64,000 bases of DNA, from contig NC_036456.1 in NCBI RefSeq assembly GCF_002775205.1, positions 5,347,463-5,411,462 on the forward strand, read 5' to 3'. A program made the position numbers and the translations under genes. Below are positions 23,804-34,141 of the stretch, piece by piece. A model generated the notes under the pieces. It was not told the origin of the DNA, did not search any database, and saw only the letters and a program-made list of their open reading frames with translations. How positions within the stretch are numbered: the stretch's first letter is position 1; each line of letters starts with the position of its first letter. The stretch comes from Xiphophorus maculatus. Its lineage: Eukaryota > Chordata > Actinopteri > Cyprinodontiformes > Poeciliidae.

Positions 23804-24686
23804 AAAAAACATTGATGTGATCATTTGAATGACTTAAAACTACTGACCAGACACTGGCCGTGGTTAGTGTTTTTCAATTTGATTTGCTAATCCGTTGCAG
23901 ATTATAATTAAATTGAATTAAAATGATCCATCCAGCAAAACTTAGATGAGCATAACATGAACGTCACTCTGAGACATCAGTGACTTTGCAGAAAAGAGTT
24001 TTGCTAACAAAAGCATCAGTGGTATAAAAAGTAGAAAAGAAAATGTATGTTCATGCAACAAGTCATTCAGAAAAGCATAAAAATGTTTGAATTGTTGCAA
24101 TTCCAGATTTTTCAGAATTTTACAATTATAAATATAAATATCTGAGGGGACATTATGATTTCCATGGTGTGTTTTAATCTGTGTATAAATGAATTTAAGT
24201 CTGTCAATAAAGCTTGAATTGATCTGAACAGAAATTACAATCATAGTCAATAAAAGAATTTACTTTTCATGTGATTTTTATTTATTGATGGAAAAGCTTT
24301 AGCAAGCCAACCTGAACCAACTAGAAAATGAATAGATGAACCTTTAGATCCATATCAGGTTCTGCCCACGTTGGAGTCATTAGTTACCAATAATCACTGT
24401 CTTTATCTGGCAATGACATTTACGTCACTGTTGATAATTAGGTACTGATGTTCCTCCATACAAATATCTCAGTGCCAGTGGGGGAATACATGCGAGTTTG
24501 TGTTTGGTTTCTACAGAGATAAATAAAACCTGAAATGACTTTTTAAATCTAGAAGATGTCACTGCAAGTGACGCAGTTTCAACACAGAGTCGAGACAGTT
24601 TGGGAAATGTGCCACACACCCAATAAGGCCCATCAATACTCCTAGGCATTTTAAAAAGCAAAGGTCAAGCACCAACAGTATTACTC

Positions 24687-25470
24687 ACAGGGCCGTGCAG
24701 AGACCTTTGGAGGGGCAGGGGCTCAAAGTTAAAAAAGGGCACATTGAACAAGATCTTAAAACACCGTGCAACAACATAGCAACAACCCATATTAATCAAG
24801 AATTTGATTGGATCCTATTATATCGTTACCATCATGTGGAGACAATGCAAAGCAAATCTAGTCTCTATTTTCCCCAACAGGTATAAAGTTTCTGTTTCTG
24901 CTGCTGACAGTCCTGGAGGGCTGAGCTGATCTGAGACTGTAGCTGTTAAACAGACCAACAGACCAGAGGAGGGAAGGTCAAAGGTTATGAAGTTATGAAA
25001 TAATGTTACCATGGCTACAATATGGTGTAATTGTCAGGATCTGTGTTTTACTGTGTTTATTTAGGGTTTCCTGTGTCTTTGAGTCTCCGTGTTGTCCTGT
25101 CTCACCCTTGATTGTTTCCCAGGTGTGTCTTGTTTCTGTGATTACCCTCCCATGTATTTAATGCCACCTGTGTGTCTGCGTCTCTGTTGGGTCCTTGTCT
25201 ACCAACAGTCAGTCATTTGTTTTTTCATTCATGTCCATTCGTGTACCTGTGCTACCAGTGCTGAGCTTTGTTTTCCCACTCTGCTGTGCTGACAGGGTTT
25301 TGGACTGTTTGGAACATTCAGACATTATCATCATTAAACTTTGTTTTTTCACTTAGACCTGCATCCTCAGCGTCTGCCTCTCCACCTCACCCCGCACCTC
25401 ATGACAGTAATCTTTGTGTTTATTCACAAATACATCACAGCAAATAACCAATAATCAGTGATTATTGGTT
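24687..25470. mobile_element. Second copy of the deleted transposon (superunit copy 2)
   Basis: The same composite as at 45-827, carried along by the large duplication at an offset of 24643. Confidence 0.7.
25032..25406. mobile_element. Solo LTR-like fossil, second copy
   Basis: The duplicate of 389-763 in superunit copy 2; it predates the duplication. Confidence 0.65.
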
Positions 25471-26780
25471 ACCACTGATTGCACCTGCCTGATGTCTCAC
25501 TCCCAATAAACCCACACAGCTGAGAAAATCTAGTAAACAATGTTCGTGTCTCTGAACTACACAATGGTCAAAACTATCCATCAATGGGATTGAGCAGCCA
25601 CCTAGTGGTGAAAAATTAAAACTACATACTAAACACCTTGTTAAAAGAAAACTAAATTATAAAGCAAATGTTTAATTGTCTTTTGTACTCTTGTAATTCC
25701 ACAGAAGATATTTTCTTAAAGGTCCTATGGATCATGTAGATTTTGGTTTAGAAATTTTGGACAGACCTTTTGGTCAGCAGAGGTTTTCTCCTTGAATGTC
25801 TTACATGAAGAGCATTTCAAATGTCAACTTAATAAAATCAAACCTGCATTACTTTAGATGTAGTTCAAAGTTCTCTTGTGACATCCTGTCTATTTCTCAG
25901 TGAGATGATGATAATGGAGTCAATTGTTTGGTTTATTTTTGCACCAGTCGCAGACAACAATAGCTTTCATTGTAAAATGTTATGATAATATTGGCATAAC
26001 TTCATTTGATTTAAGTTTGAGATCGATTCTAGTCAGATTCTGTGTTCGTGTCATTTAGTGTTGCACTGCCAAAGTGTGTGTATTTTGTTTTAAGAGAAGG
26101 TGGATGTAATATCTGGCACACGCAGATGTGCATGCCGACATATGTGACGTTACAGTTGCACATTTGTTGTTCTACAGTCAAAAGAGAAACTAGAGATGGA
26201 GGCACAACGTCGTCTCTCTGAATTATTGACTTTATCAGCTACAATGAGCCACAAGACATTACATTAACTATGACCTATTGTTTGTCTTATCAGGATTATT
26301 GTTTATGACAAACGTCAACTGACCTCAATAGAAGAGAATCGAGGAAAGATGGTAAGTAGAAGATTGTGTATCTTAGTGGTGTTGACTACAGCATGGATTC
26401 CCAGGGGATGACTTATCTATAGATGGATAAAGATATGATAGAGCCAAAATCAAAGGAGCACAATAGAAAATATCAACACTTTGATACTGTAGCTTCAGCT
26501 GTATGTCAAGCTTGGCTGCATTTCATATATTTATTGGTCAGCTGTTAATTTTTAACTGTGTATTTTGAGCATTTAATCTCATTATACAGCTGATTGGTTC
26601 ACTGAAAGTGTCATAATAATAACTGTATTGTTGTTGAAACAGATTCTAACTTAACTATTTATATGAGCATCTCTATGTCTGCCAACTCCGTTAGTGCCGA
26701 CGTTGATTTTCAAGAAATATTTCACCATCGCAAAAGCACTGATAAAGTAAACGGAGCATTCACAGCATGTTTTCCCGACA

Positions 26781-26812
26781 GTTAACCATTAATCCTGAAG
26801 CTTTAAAAAAGC
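26781..26812 (+). promoter_or_regulatory. Gene E promoter: HNF1-like site, altered TATA box
   Basis: GTTAACCATTAAT at 26781-26793 is kept, but the TATA position at about 26804-26811 reads CTTTAAAAAAGC where A and C have CTTTATAAAAGC. The T to A change removes the TATA core. Confidence 0.6.
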
Positions 26813-26864
26813 AGCAAACAGGATCAAGTCAATTAGAATAATAGAGACAGCATACAGAACCAGG

Positions 26865-29800
26865 ATGACTTTCAGTGTGTGGTTGTTAGTGTGTTTCTGT
26901 GGTTTAACTTTGGGCCAGAATGTTTTACCTCAAACAGAAGTCACTACAGAAATCGGGTCATGCTTTCCTGACATGTGTAAGTTCCTCAAAGAGTTTGGAG
27001 CCATGAAAGCTAAACTAGAAACTGTGGAAACAAAGCTGAAAGAGAAAAGTGAAGCCTTGGAAACAAAGCTGAAAGAGAAACAAGAAGTCATGGAAAAGAG
27101 GCAGAAGGAGACTGAAAACCAGGTTCTAGAACTGAAGAAGAAAGGTAAAGTCTGTTTTTGGACATTTTAAAAACATATTTTACTAAACAAATGAAAAGTT
27201 TACAACTATATTTATACTTTTTCTTTATTTAGATGCAACCAACATAGCATTTAGTGCTGCAACTGGTGGCAGTGGAAGCATTGGACCCTTCAACACAGAC
27301 ACAACCATAATCTACAGAAGACTAATAATCAATGTGGGCAATGCCTACAATCAGCACACAGGTGGGTCATTCTATTATTTAAATCATACATTTCTATATT
27401 TGAATACCTGTAGTATCAGAGTCACTAGGGTAGGAGTTCACAAACTCTCCTACTGCGGATGTCCAAGACTTTAAAACACAATATTGTTACAACTCCGTCA
27501 AGCCGAAGGGCAATAAACCAATAAACAACAACCAGACTGAAGTTAATTATTAACAATATCTATTGTTACACAGATAAGAGAGTTATTCATTAAGTTTATC
27601 CATTTGTTGTCAATCCAATAATGTTCGACCTGAATTTAAACACCACTTCAGGTGAACAAACCCACATAAACCACTAAAATGATTAAAAACAATGCATACC
27701 TTCATCTCCTCCATGGGCTGCCACCTTATCGTGGTGGAGGGGTTTGAGTGTCCCAATGATCCTAGGAGCTATGCTGTCTGGGGCTTCATGCCCCTGGTAG
27801 GGTCACCCAAGGCAGACAGGTCCTAGGTGAGGGACCAGACAAAGAGCAGCCCGAAGACCCCTTATGATGGACAAGAACTTTGGACTTGGTGTTCCCTCGC
27901 CCGGACGCGGGTCACCGGGGCCCCACTCTGGAGCCAGGCCTGGAGGGGGGGCACGATGGCGAGCGTCTGGTGGCCGGGCTTTTACCCATGGAGCCCGGCC
28001 GGGCTCAGCCCGAAGAGGAAACATGGGCCCCCCCTCCCATGGGCCCACCACCCGTGGAAGGGGCCAAAGGGGTCGGGTGCAGTGTGGGATGGGTGGCAGC
28101 AGAGGGAGGGGACCCTGGCGGTCCGATCCTCGGTTGCAGAAACTGGCTCTTGGGACGTGGAATGTCACCTCTCTGGTGGGGAAGGAGCCGGAGCTAGTGC
28201 GTGAGGTCGAGAGGTTCCGGCTAGAAATAGTCGGTCTCACCTCGACGCACGGCTCTGGTTCTGGAACCAGTCTCCTTGAGAGGGGCTGGACATACTTCCA
28301 CTCTGGAGTTGCCCAAGGTGAGAGGCGTCGGGCAGGAGTGGGCATACTTGTTGCTCCCCATCTCGGCGCCTGTACGTTGGGGTTTACCCCGGTGAACGAG
28401 AGGGTAGCATCCCTCCGCCTACGGGTGGGGGGACGGGTTCTGACTGTCGTTTGTGCTTACGGGCCGAACGACAGTTCAGATTACCCACCCTTTTTGGAGT
28501 CCTTAGAGGGGGTACTGGAGAGTGCTCCTCCTGGGGACTCCCTTGTTCTGCTGGGGGACTTCAACGCTCACGTGGGCAATGACAGTGAGACCTGGAGGGG
28601 CGTGGTTGGGAGGAACGGCCCGCCCGACCTGAACTCGAGCGGTGTTCTGTTGCTGGACTTCTGTGCTCGCCATGGATTGTCCATAACGAACACCATGTTC
28701 AAGCATAAGGGTGTCCATATGTGCACTTGGCACCAGGACACCCTAGGCCGCAGTTCGATGATCGACTTTGTCATCGTTTCATCGGATCTGCGGCCGTATG
28801 TCTTGGACACTCGGGTGTAGAGAGGTGCGGAGCTGTCCACTGACCACTACCTGGTGGTGAGTTGGCTCCGGTGGTGGGGGCGAAAGCCGGTCAGACCTGG
28901 CAGGCCCAAACGTGTTGTGAGGGTCTGCTGGGAACGTCTGGCGGAATCCCCTGTGAGACGGAGCTTTAACTCCCATCTCCGGCAAAACTTCGAACACGTC
29001 CCGGGGGAGGTGGGGGACATGGAGTCCGAGTGGACCGTGTTCCGTGCCTCCATTGTCGAGGCGGCCGATCGGAGCTGTGGCCGCAAGGTTGTTGGTGCCT
29101 GTCGCGGCGGCAACCCTCGAACCCGCTGGTGGACACCTTCGGTGAGGGATGCCGTCAGGCTGAAGAAGGAGTCCTATCGGGCCTTTTTGGCCTGTGGGAC
29201 TCCGGAAGCAGCTGATGGGTACCGGCGGGCGAAGCGGCATGCGGCTCGGGCGGTTGCTGAGGCAAAAACTCGGGCGTGGGAGGAGTTTGGAGAGGCCATG
29301 GAGAAAGACTTCCATACGGCTTCGAGGCGATTCTGGTCCACCATCCGGCGTCTCAGGGGGGGGAAGCGGTGCAGCACCAACACTGTTTATAGTGGGGATG
29401 GTGTGCTGCTGACCTTTACTCGGGACGTTGTGGGCCGGTGGGCGGAGTACTTCGAAGACCTCCTCAATCCCACCAACATGCCTTCCACTGAGGAAGCGGA
29501 GCCTGGGGACTCTGGGTTGGGCTCTCCAATCTCTGGGGACGAGGTCACCGAGGTGGTTAAAAAGCTCCTCGGTGGCAAGGCCCCGGGGGTGGATGAGATC
29601 CGCCCGGAGTTCCTTAAGGCTCTGGATGTTGTGGGGTTGTGTTGGTTGACGCGACTCTGCAATGTCGCATGGACATCGGGGGCAGTTCCCCTGGATTGGC
29701 AGACTGGGGTGGTGGTCCCCCTGTTCAAAAAGGGGGACCGGAGGGTGTGCTCCAATTATAGAGGGGTCACACTCTTAAGCCTCCCTGGCAAGGTCTATTC

Positions 29801-32626
29801 AGGGGTCCTGGAGAGGAGGGTCCGTCGGATAGTCGAACCTCGGATCCAGGAAGAGCAGTGTGGTTTTTGTCCTGGTCGTGGAACACTGGACCAGCTCTAC
29901 ACCCTCGGCAGGGTCCTGGAGGGTGCATGGGAGTTCGCCCAACCAGTCTACATGTGTTTTGTGGACTTGGAGAAGGCGTTCGACCGTGTCCCTCGGGGAG
30001 CCCTGTGGGGGGTTCTCCGGGAGTATGGGGTACCGGGCCCTTTGATACGGGCTGTCAGGTCCCTGTATGACCGGTGTCAGAGTCTGGTCCGCATTGCCGG
30101 CAGTAAGTCGGGCTCGTTTCCGGTGAGAGTTGGACTCCGCCAGGGCTGCCCTTTGTCACCGATTCTGTTCATCACTTTCATGGACAGAATTTCTAGGCGC
30201 AGCCAAGGTGTTGAGGGGGTCCGATTTGGTGGCCTTAGGATCTCATCTCTGCTTTTCGCAGACGATGTGGTCCTTTTGGCTTCATCAGATCGTGATCTGC
30301 AGCTCTCGCTGGAGCGGTTCGCAGCCGAGTGTGAAGCGGCCGGGATGGGGATCAGTGCCTCCAAATCCGAGGCCATGGTCTTGAGCCGGAAAAGGGTAGA
30401 GTGCCTTCTCCGGGTCAGGGGGGGTGTCCTGCCCCAAGTGGAGGAGTTTAAGTATCTCGGGATCTTGTTCACGAATGGGGGAAGAAGGGAGCGGGAGATC
30501 GACAGGCGGATTGGCGCAGCGTCTGCTGTCAAGCGGGCGCTGTACCGGTCCGTCGTGGTGAAGAGAGAGCTGAGCCAAAAAGCGAAGCTCTCGATTTACC
30601 GGTCGATCTACGTTCCCACCCTCATCTATGGTCATGAGCTTTGGGTCATGACCGAAAGAACGAGATCGCGGATACAAGCGGCCGAAATGGGTTTTCTCCG
30701 TAGGGTGGCTGGGCTCTCCCTTAGAGATAGGGTGAGAAGCTCAGTCATCCGGGAGGGACTCAGAGTAGAGCCGCTGCTCCTTCAGATCGAGAGGAGCCAG
30801 TTGAGGTGGCTCGGGCATCTGGTCAGGATGCCTCCTGGACGCCTCCCTGGTGAGGTGTTCCGGGCACGTCCCACCGGGAGGAGGCCCCGGGGAAGACCCA
30901 GGACACGCTGGAGGGACTATGTCTCTCGGCTGGCCTGGGAACGCCTCGGGATTCCCCCGGAGGAGCTAGAAGAAGTGGCTGGGGAGAGGGAAGTCTGGGC
31001 CTCCCTTCTGAAGCTGCTACCCCCGCGACCCGACCTCGGATAAGCGGAAGAAGATGGATGGATGGATGGATGGCATACCTTCATCGCATAAACCAGCACC
31101 AACAGTCTTCCTCCAAACCTACCACAGCCAGCAAACAGCTTGGGCCCAACACACACCTGGTCTCACACACAGGAAATTAACACTTGGCCACCATCCTCCC
31201 AGCTTCCCTTTAATGGAGGCTCAGGCTGTGGAGGGAGCAACACCTGGTGGTGCCTCCTGTTACAATATTACTGCCAAACGTTAGACTAAAGTACACCCAG
31301 TGTCGACTACTTCCTTGACGCAGGAGGCTAAATCTATTCTGAAACTAGCTACTGATCAAATTATTGATAGGAGCGTAACGATAACTGAACGGCTGCCGCT
31401 GTCAAATGAGAATTAGAGAACGCAATTCTGCTACCTTTGAAGAAGCTAGTGACTAGCATGCATAGGCTAGTCACCCACTAGTTTTTTTTTTACTTCCTCT
31501 GCTGTCCATTAGCACAGAAAGGCTAATATTAGCATTTTGTAGGCTAACTTGACTATGTTGGTCACCCGCGACTCGTACTTCTTACTTTAAGGAAAACGTT
31601 GTCAAGAAAAATAGTTTGCATATTAAATCTGTTAGCGTCATTCATTACATGCATTGACATCTGTTCTTTTGACAGTTTACTGTAAAACATGACATCAAGC
31701 ATATAAACATGCTGTGTAGTACGCAGCTGAAGAAGCTGGCTTCCGATTCAGCAGGTGGCTAATGATACATTCACACCAAACGTATTGCGAGGGTCAAAAA
31801 TGCGCCCGACGCTTCAAGATCAACGCGTGTGGACTTTGAATGCTGACGCTTGATTGTGCGTTCACCCCAAATTCATTTTGAGATTCCTGCGCATCTGGAG
31901 GCGCGTCGCGGGCGTGTCTGACGTGTCAAAGTGGCTCTAGCCCTTGTTTTCCGCTGCCAGCGTATTTGTCAGATGTGACGGACGCGCTTGATGCATCAAA
32001 CGCTCCAAAATCTTCAAATCACGCCGCGCTAGAAGCTCAAAAGGCACCGTGACGAACCGTGACTCACGTTTATGTGAGTCACCACATAAACTTTGAATGT
32101 AAACCGGACACGTCTGATGCTGAAAGCGCATTTGATGTGAACGCACTATTAAGACTGAGACTAAGAGCATATCCAAAGCTAATGCTAGCCTATCTGTGCT
32201 AATGGACAGCAATCCATTTGGTCAACAGCCTAGGCATGCTAGTCAGCGGCCTCTCCAAAGTCAACGCAATGAGTAACCTCCTTAAATAAAAAGACTGAAT
32301 CGTGTTTTATAATATTTATTAAACCTAAATCTTGTTTTTCCCCAGGTATCTTCGCTGCACCAGTTCCAGGCATATACTACTTCACCTTCTTTTATCATGC
32401 TGCTGGAACACAAGTTGTCAATCTATCCCTGATGAAGAACAACGAGATCGTTGTGACAACCTATGACCACAAAACATCACATGATGGGGCTGATAATGGA
32501 GGCAATGCAGCTTTCCTGCAACTGCAACAAGGAGACCATGTGTACGTGCGGATGTATGCAAACAGTCACATCTGGCAGACCGACTACATCACCACCTTCA
32601 GTGGTGTTCTTCTGCGTCCACTCTGA
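26865..32626 (+). CDS. Gene E: secreted C1q-domain protein, 229 aa, duplicate of A
   Basis: Exons 26865-27144, 27233-27361 and 32346-32626, phase 1 introns of 88 and 4984 bp. Same architecture as A: signal peptide, Cys33/Cys38, three 11-residue coiled-coil units, C1q domain about 98-229. Protein differences from A include T27, I30, the change to K in the unit before RQKETE, and in exon 3 F for L before QLQQGD, H for Q in GDHVY, and TDY for NDH. Intron 2 is long because an RTE-clade LINE (27707-31072) landed in it; splice sites and coding exons are untouched. The TATA box differs from that of A (TAAAAAA in place of TATAAAA), so transcription may be weaker. N-L-S sequon retained. Confidence 0.88.
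27864..28820 (+). CDS. RTE LINE ORF, N-terminal part: AP-like endonuclease
   Basis: 318 codons. After an arginine- and glycine-rich lead of about 90 residues comes an exonuclease-endonuclease-phosphatase domain: GTWNV (Asn100), the run AYGPN near 199, [10 protein letters not shown] (Asp232, Asn234) and [15 protein letters not shown] near the end. The usual catalytic Glu position reads GLTSTHG here, with Ser in place of Glu; I recall this variant as common in fish Rex3-like copies, but cannot check it. The domain nicks target DNA for reverse transcription. The TAG at 28818-28820 cuts the frame just before the STDHYLV motif, which carries the last catalytic His, so this half alone is unlikely to be active. 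The upstream start is uncertain. Confidence 0.82.
   Translation: MMDKNFGLGVPSPGRGSPGPHSGARPGGGARWRASGGRAFTHGARPGSARRGNMGPPSHGPTTRGRGQRGRVQCGMGGSRGRGPWRSDPRLQKLALGTWNVTSLVGKEPELVREVERFRLEIVGLTSTHGSGSGTSLLERGWTYFHSGVAQGERRRAGVGILVAPHLGACTLGFTPVNERVASLRLRVGGRVLTVVCAYGPNDSSDYPPFLESLEGVLESAPPGDSLVLLGDFNAHVGNDSETWRGVVGRNGPPDLNSSGVLLLDFCARHGLSITNTMFKHKGVHMCTWHQDTLGRSSMIDFVIVSSDLRPYVLDTRV
28854..31043 (+). CDS. RTE LINE ORF, C-terminal part: reverse transcriptase
   Basis: 729 codons, in the same frame as the endonuclease part and separated from it by one TAG codon. It contains the RT core: [11 protein letters not shown], the [20 protein letters not shown] block, [36 protein letters not shown], the catalytic FADDVVLL (Asp470 and Asp471 of this segment) and a long thumb ending in [17 protein letters not shown] and [13 protein letters not shown], which is characteristic of the RTE clade. 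The nominal Met at 28854 lies inside the end of the endonuclease domain and is not a natural start. Apart from the TAG no disruption was seen. Confidence 0.88.
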   Translation: MVSWLRWWGRKPVRPGRPKRVVRVCWERLAESPVRRSFNSHLRQNFEHVPGEVGDMESEWTVFRASIVEAADRSCGRKVVGACRGGNPRTRWWTPSVRDAVRLKKESYRAFLACGTPEAADGYRRAKRHAARAVAEAKTRAWEEFGEAMEKDFHTASRRFWSTIRRLRGGKRCSTNTVYSGDGVLLTFTRDVVGRWAEYFEDLLNPTNMPSTEEAEPGDSGLGSPISGDEVTEVVKKLLGGKAPGVDEIRPEFLKALDVVGLCWLTRLCNVAWTSGAVPLDWQTGVVVPLFKKGDRRVCSNYRGVTLLSLPGKVYSGVLERRVRRIVEPRIQEEQCGFCPGRGTLDQLYTLGRVLEGAWEFAQPVYMCFVDLEKAFDRVPRGALWGVLREYGVPGPLIRAVRSLYDRCQSLVRIAGSKSGSFPVRVGLRQGCPLSPILFITFMDRISRRSQGVEGVRFGGLRISSLLFADDVVLLASSDRDLQLSLERFAAECEAAGMGISASKSEAMVLSRKRVECLLRVRGGVLPQVEEFKYLGILFTNGGRREREIDRRIGAASAVKRALYRSVVVKRELSQKAKLSIYRSIYVPTLIYGHELWVMTERTRSRIQAAEMGFLRRVAGLSLRDRVRSSVIREGLRVEPLLLQIERSQLRWLGHLVRMPPGRLPGEVFRARPTGRRPRGRPRTRWRDYVSRLAWERLGIPPEELEEVAGEREVWASLLKLLPPRPDLG
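31445..32250. repeat. Inverted-repeat element in intron 2 of gene E
   Basis: The duplicate of 3425-4225, lying between the RTE LINE and exon 3. Confidence 0.6.
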
Positions 32627-34039
32627 AATAAACTACATATGCTACGCTACTATACGCTTAACATATAAGCTTTTAAATAAATTTCTTGTCTCCAAACTAA
32701 ATTTACTATGTTAACAGCCCTCGAGTCATTTATTGTGTAAGCACAAGTGGGAATGAATCCAGAATTCAAATTGTACCCGATGAAGAATGACCTTGGAATC
32801 ATTTCTGCAATAAACCACTAATGTTTACAATTTTTCTTTACCTCTGACTTTCCGTCGCAATTCTGACATTTTAAAAAACGGTTGAGAAAACAGAAGATTG
32901 TCTACAGGACTTTTTATTAGCAGATTATGTGAATGGATCTGACGGTACTTATATATGTTGTTGTTGCAACAACAAAAGGCCTAAATCAATGTATGGTTTC
33001 TCTTAAATGACTGAATTATTCACTGATAAAAATCTTTTTGCCTCTCAAGACTTTGTAATTAAACACATTCTGCAGAACAAGCCTGTTTGGATCTCATTTG
33101 TAATTGGTTTAAAGTGGGGGGTGCGCCCCCTGGGGGGGGCACAGTGACATTGCAGGGGGGGCGCGGGAATCGGTATAGATGAATAATAATAAAAAAAACA
33201 ATTACACAAAAGTGTTTCACTGTAAAGATGGTTTGTAGTTTCTTTTGTTGCCACCTGAAGTGTGACATAAACTTCAGTGGAGTTTGAAAACAAAATGTGT
33301 GAATAGATTTATGTCTGGTTGAACGATGTGTTGATTTATTTTTTCTTTTTTGGAAGGATTTTATTGTTATCCATAGGGAGGCCCAGAAAATCTTTGGGAA
33401 CCACCGGTTTAAAGTCAAGTGTGTTTGATGAACATAAATATCGAGTCTGAACAGTTTTCTTGCATGTGTATTCATGAAGTAGAATTTTGATTGAACCATA
33501 CAAAAAAAACCATCTCCAGCAGGAGGCGCTGTTGTTAAAGAAGAAAGTTCATTGCTTCCTCCTGAACATGCTGTCCTGATGTCCAACACCTAAAATTCAG
33601 TATTTTGCAAAGAGGAAACTATAAAACACACAACAGAGAAACATAAAGCTCAGCTTTTTCCACTAATCGCAGACGATCTCCGTCATTCCAGGCTGTCCAC
33701 TAACTTTACCAAGAACTAATCTTGTGTTTCCCTGTCCAGTCCAACAGCACCAATATTATGTCTACAGTCGATTCATTATCCTCAAACTCTTCCACTGTCT
33801 AATAAACTTTTGCATAGATACGAAAAACTCTAACAAACATATTAGATATATAGTATATATATTACACTTTAATATATATAATCAAAGTATTTGGTTTTGG
33901 ATATCGATTTTCAGGTCATTAAGGTCAAGTTAAGCAATTGGAAACATGTCACAACCCTCAGGCCACTACAATAAAGCAGATCTTCTGAGCAATGCTCTGT
34001 GGAATCAGAGCATGTTGCTTGGAGAGTGGGCTCTACAAT
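32627..34039. other. Gene E to F interval
   Basis: The duplicate of 4605-6025 with the hAT-like MITE at 33114-33405 and the conserved upstream block near 33650-33712. No gene. Confidence 0.7.
33114..33405. mobile_element. hAT-like MITE after gene E
   Basis: The duplicate of the element at 5095-5388, again between two GGTTTAAA copies. Confidence 0.6.
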
Positions 34040-34090
34040 CACTCTGTCAATAATCAACATCAGACAAAAAGCATCAGAATGGCATAAAAG
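34040..34090 (+). promoter_or_regulatory. Gene F core promoter (as gene B)
   Basis: The same GTCAATAATCAAC HNF1-like motif (about 34046-34058) and CATAAAAG (34083-34090) as in gene B, the latter 59 bp before the ATG. Confidence 0.5.
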
Positions 34091-34141
34091 CAGCGAGAAT
34101 CAGGGACGGTGTCAGTCTGAGTATTTGGAGACAGAGTCAAC

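Larger units (their letters stand above)
23804..26661. other. Gene D to E interval
   Basis: 23804-24470 is the C-type 3' flank; about 24471-24642 is unrecognised; from 24643 the superunit copy repeats positions 1-2018 with its two fossils. No gene. Confidence 0.65.
27707..31072 (+). mobile_element. RTE-clade LINE (Rex3/Expander-like), near full length
   Basis: A 3.37-kb GC-rich insertion in intron 2 of gene E. It starts TCCTCCATGGGCTGCCACC and ends with an ATGG repeat tail, typical of fish RTE elements. The 13-bp target site GCATACCTTCATC flanks it at 27694-27706 and 31073-31085, and stands once at 3051-3063 in gene A, which is the empty site. It encodes an AP-type endonuclease followed by reverse transcriptase in one frame interrupted by a single TAG at 28818. 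Its length is close to the usual 3.2-3.5 kb, so the insertion is near complete and fairly young. It landed inside a solo-LTR-like fossil. Confidence 0.92.
27485..31264. mobile_element. Possible solo LTR in intron 2 of gene E, split by the RTE LINE
   Basis: The duplicate of 2842-3242. The RTE LINE and its 13-bp duplication interrupt it, so the order is LTR first, then the large duplication, then the LINE. Confidence 0.45.

Noticed and set aside
27803-28345. 180-codon minus-strand frame within the RTE LINE
   Set aside because: GC-rich shadow of the endonuclease frame on the plus strand.
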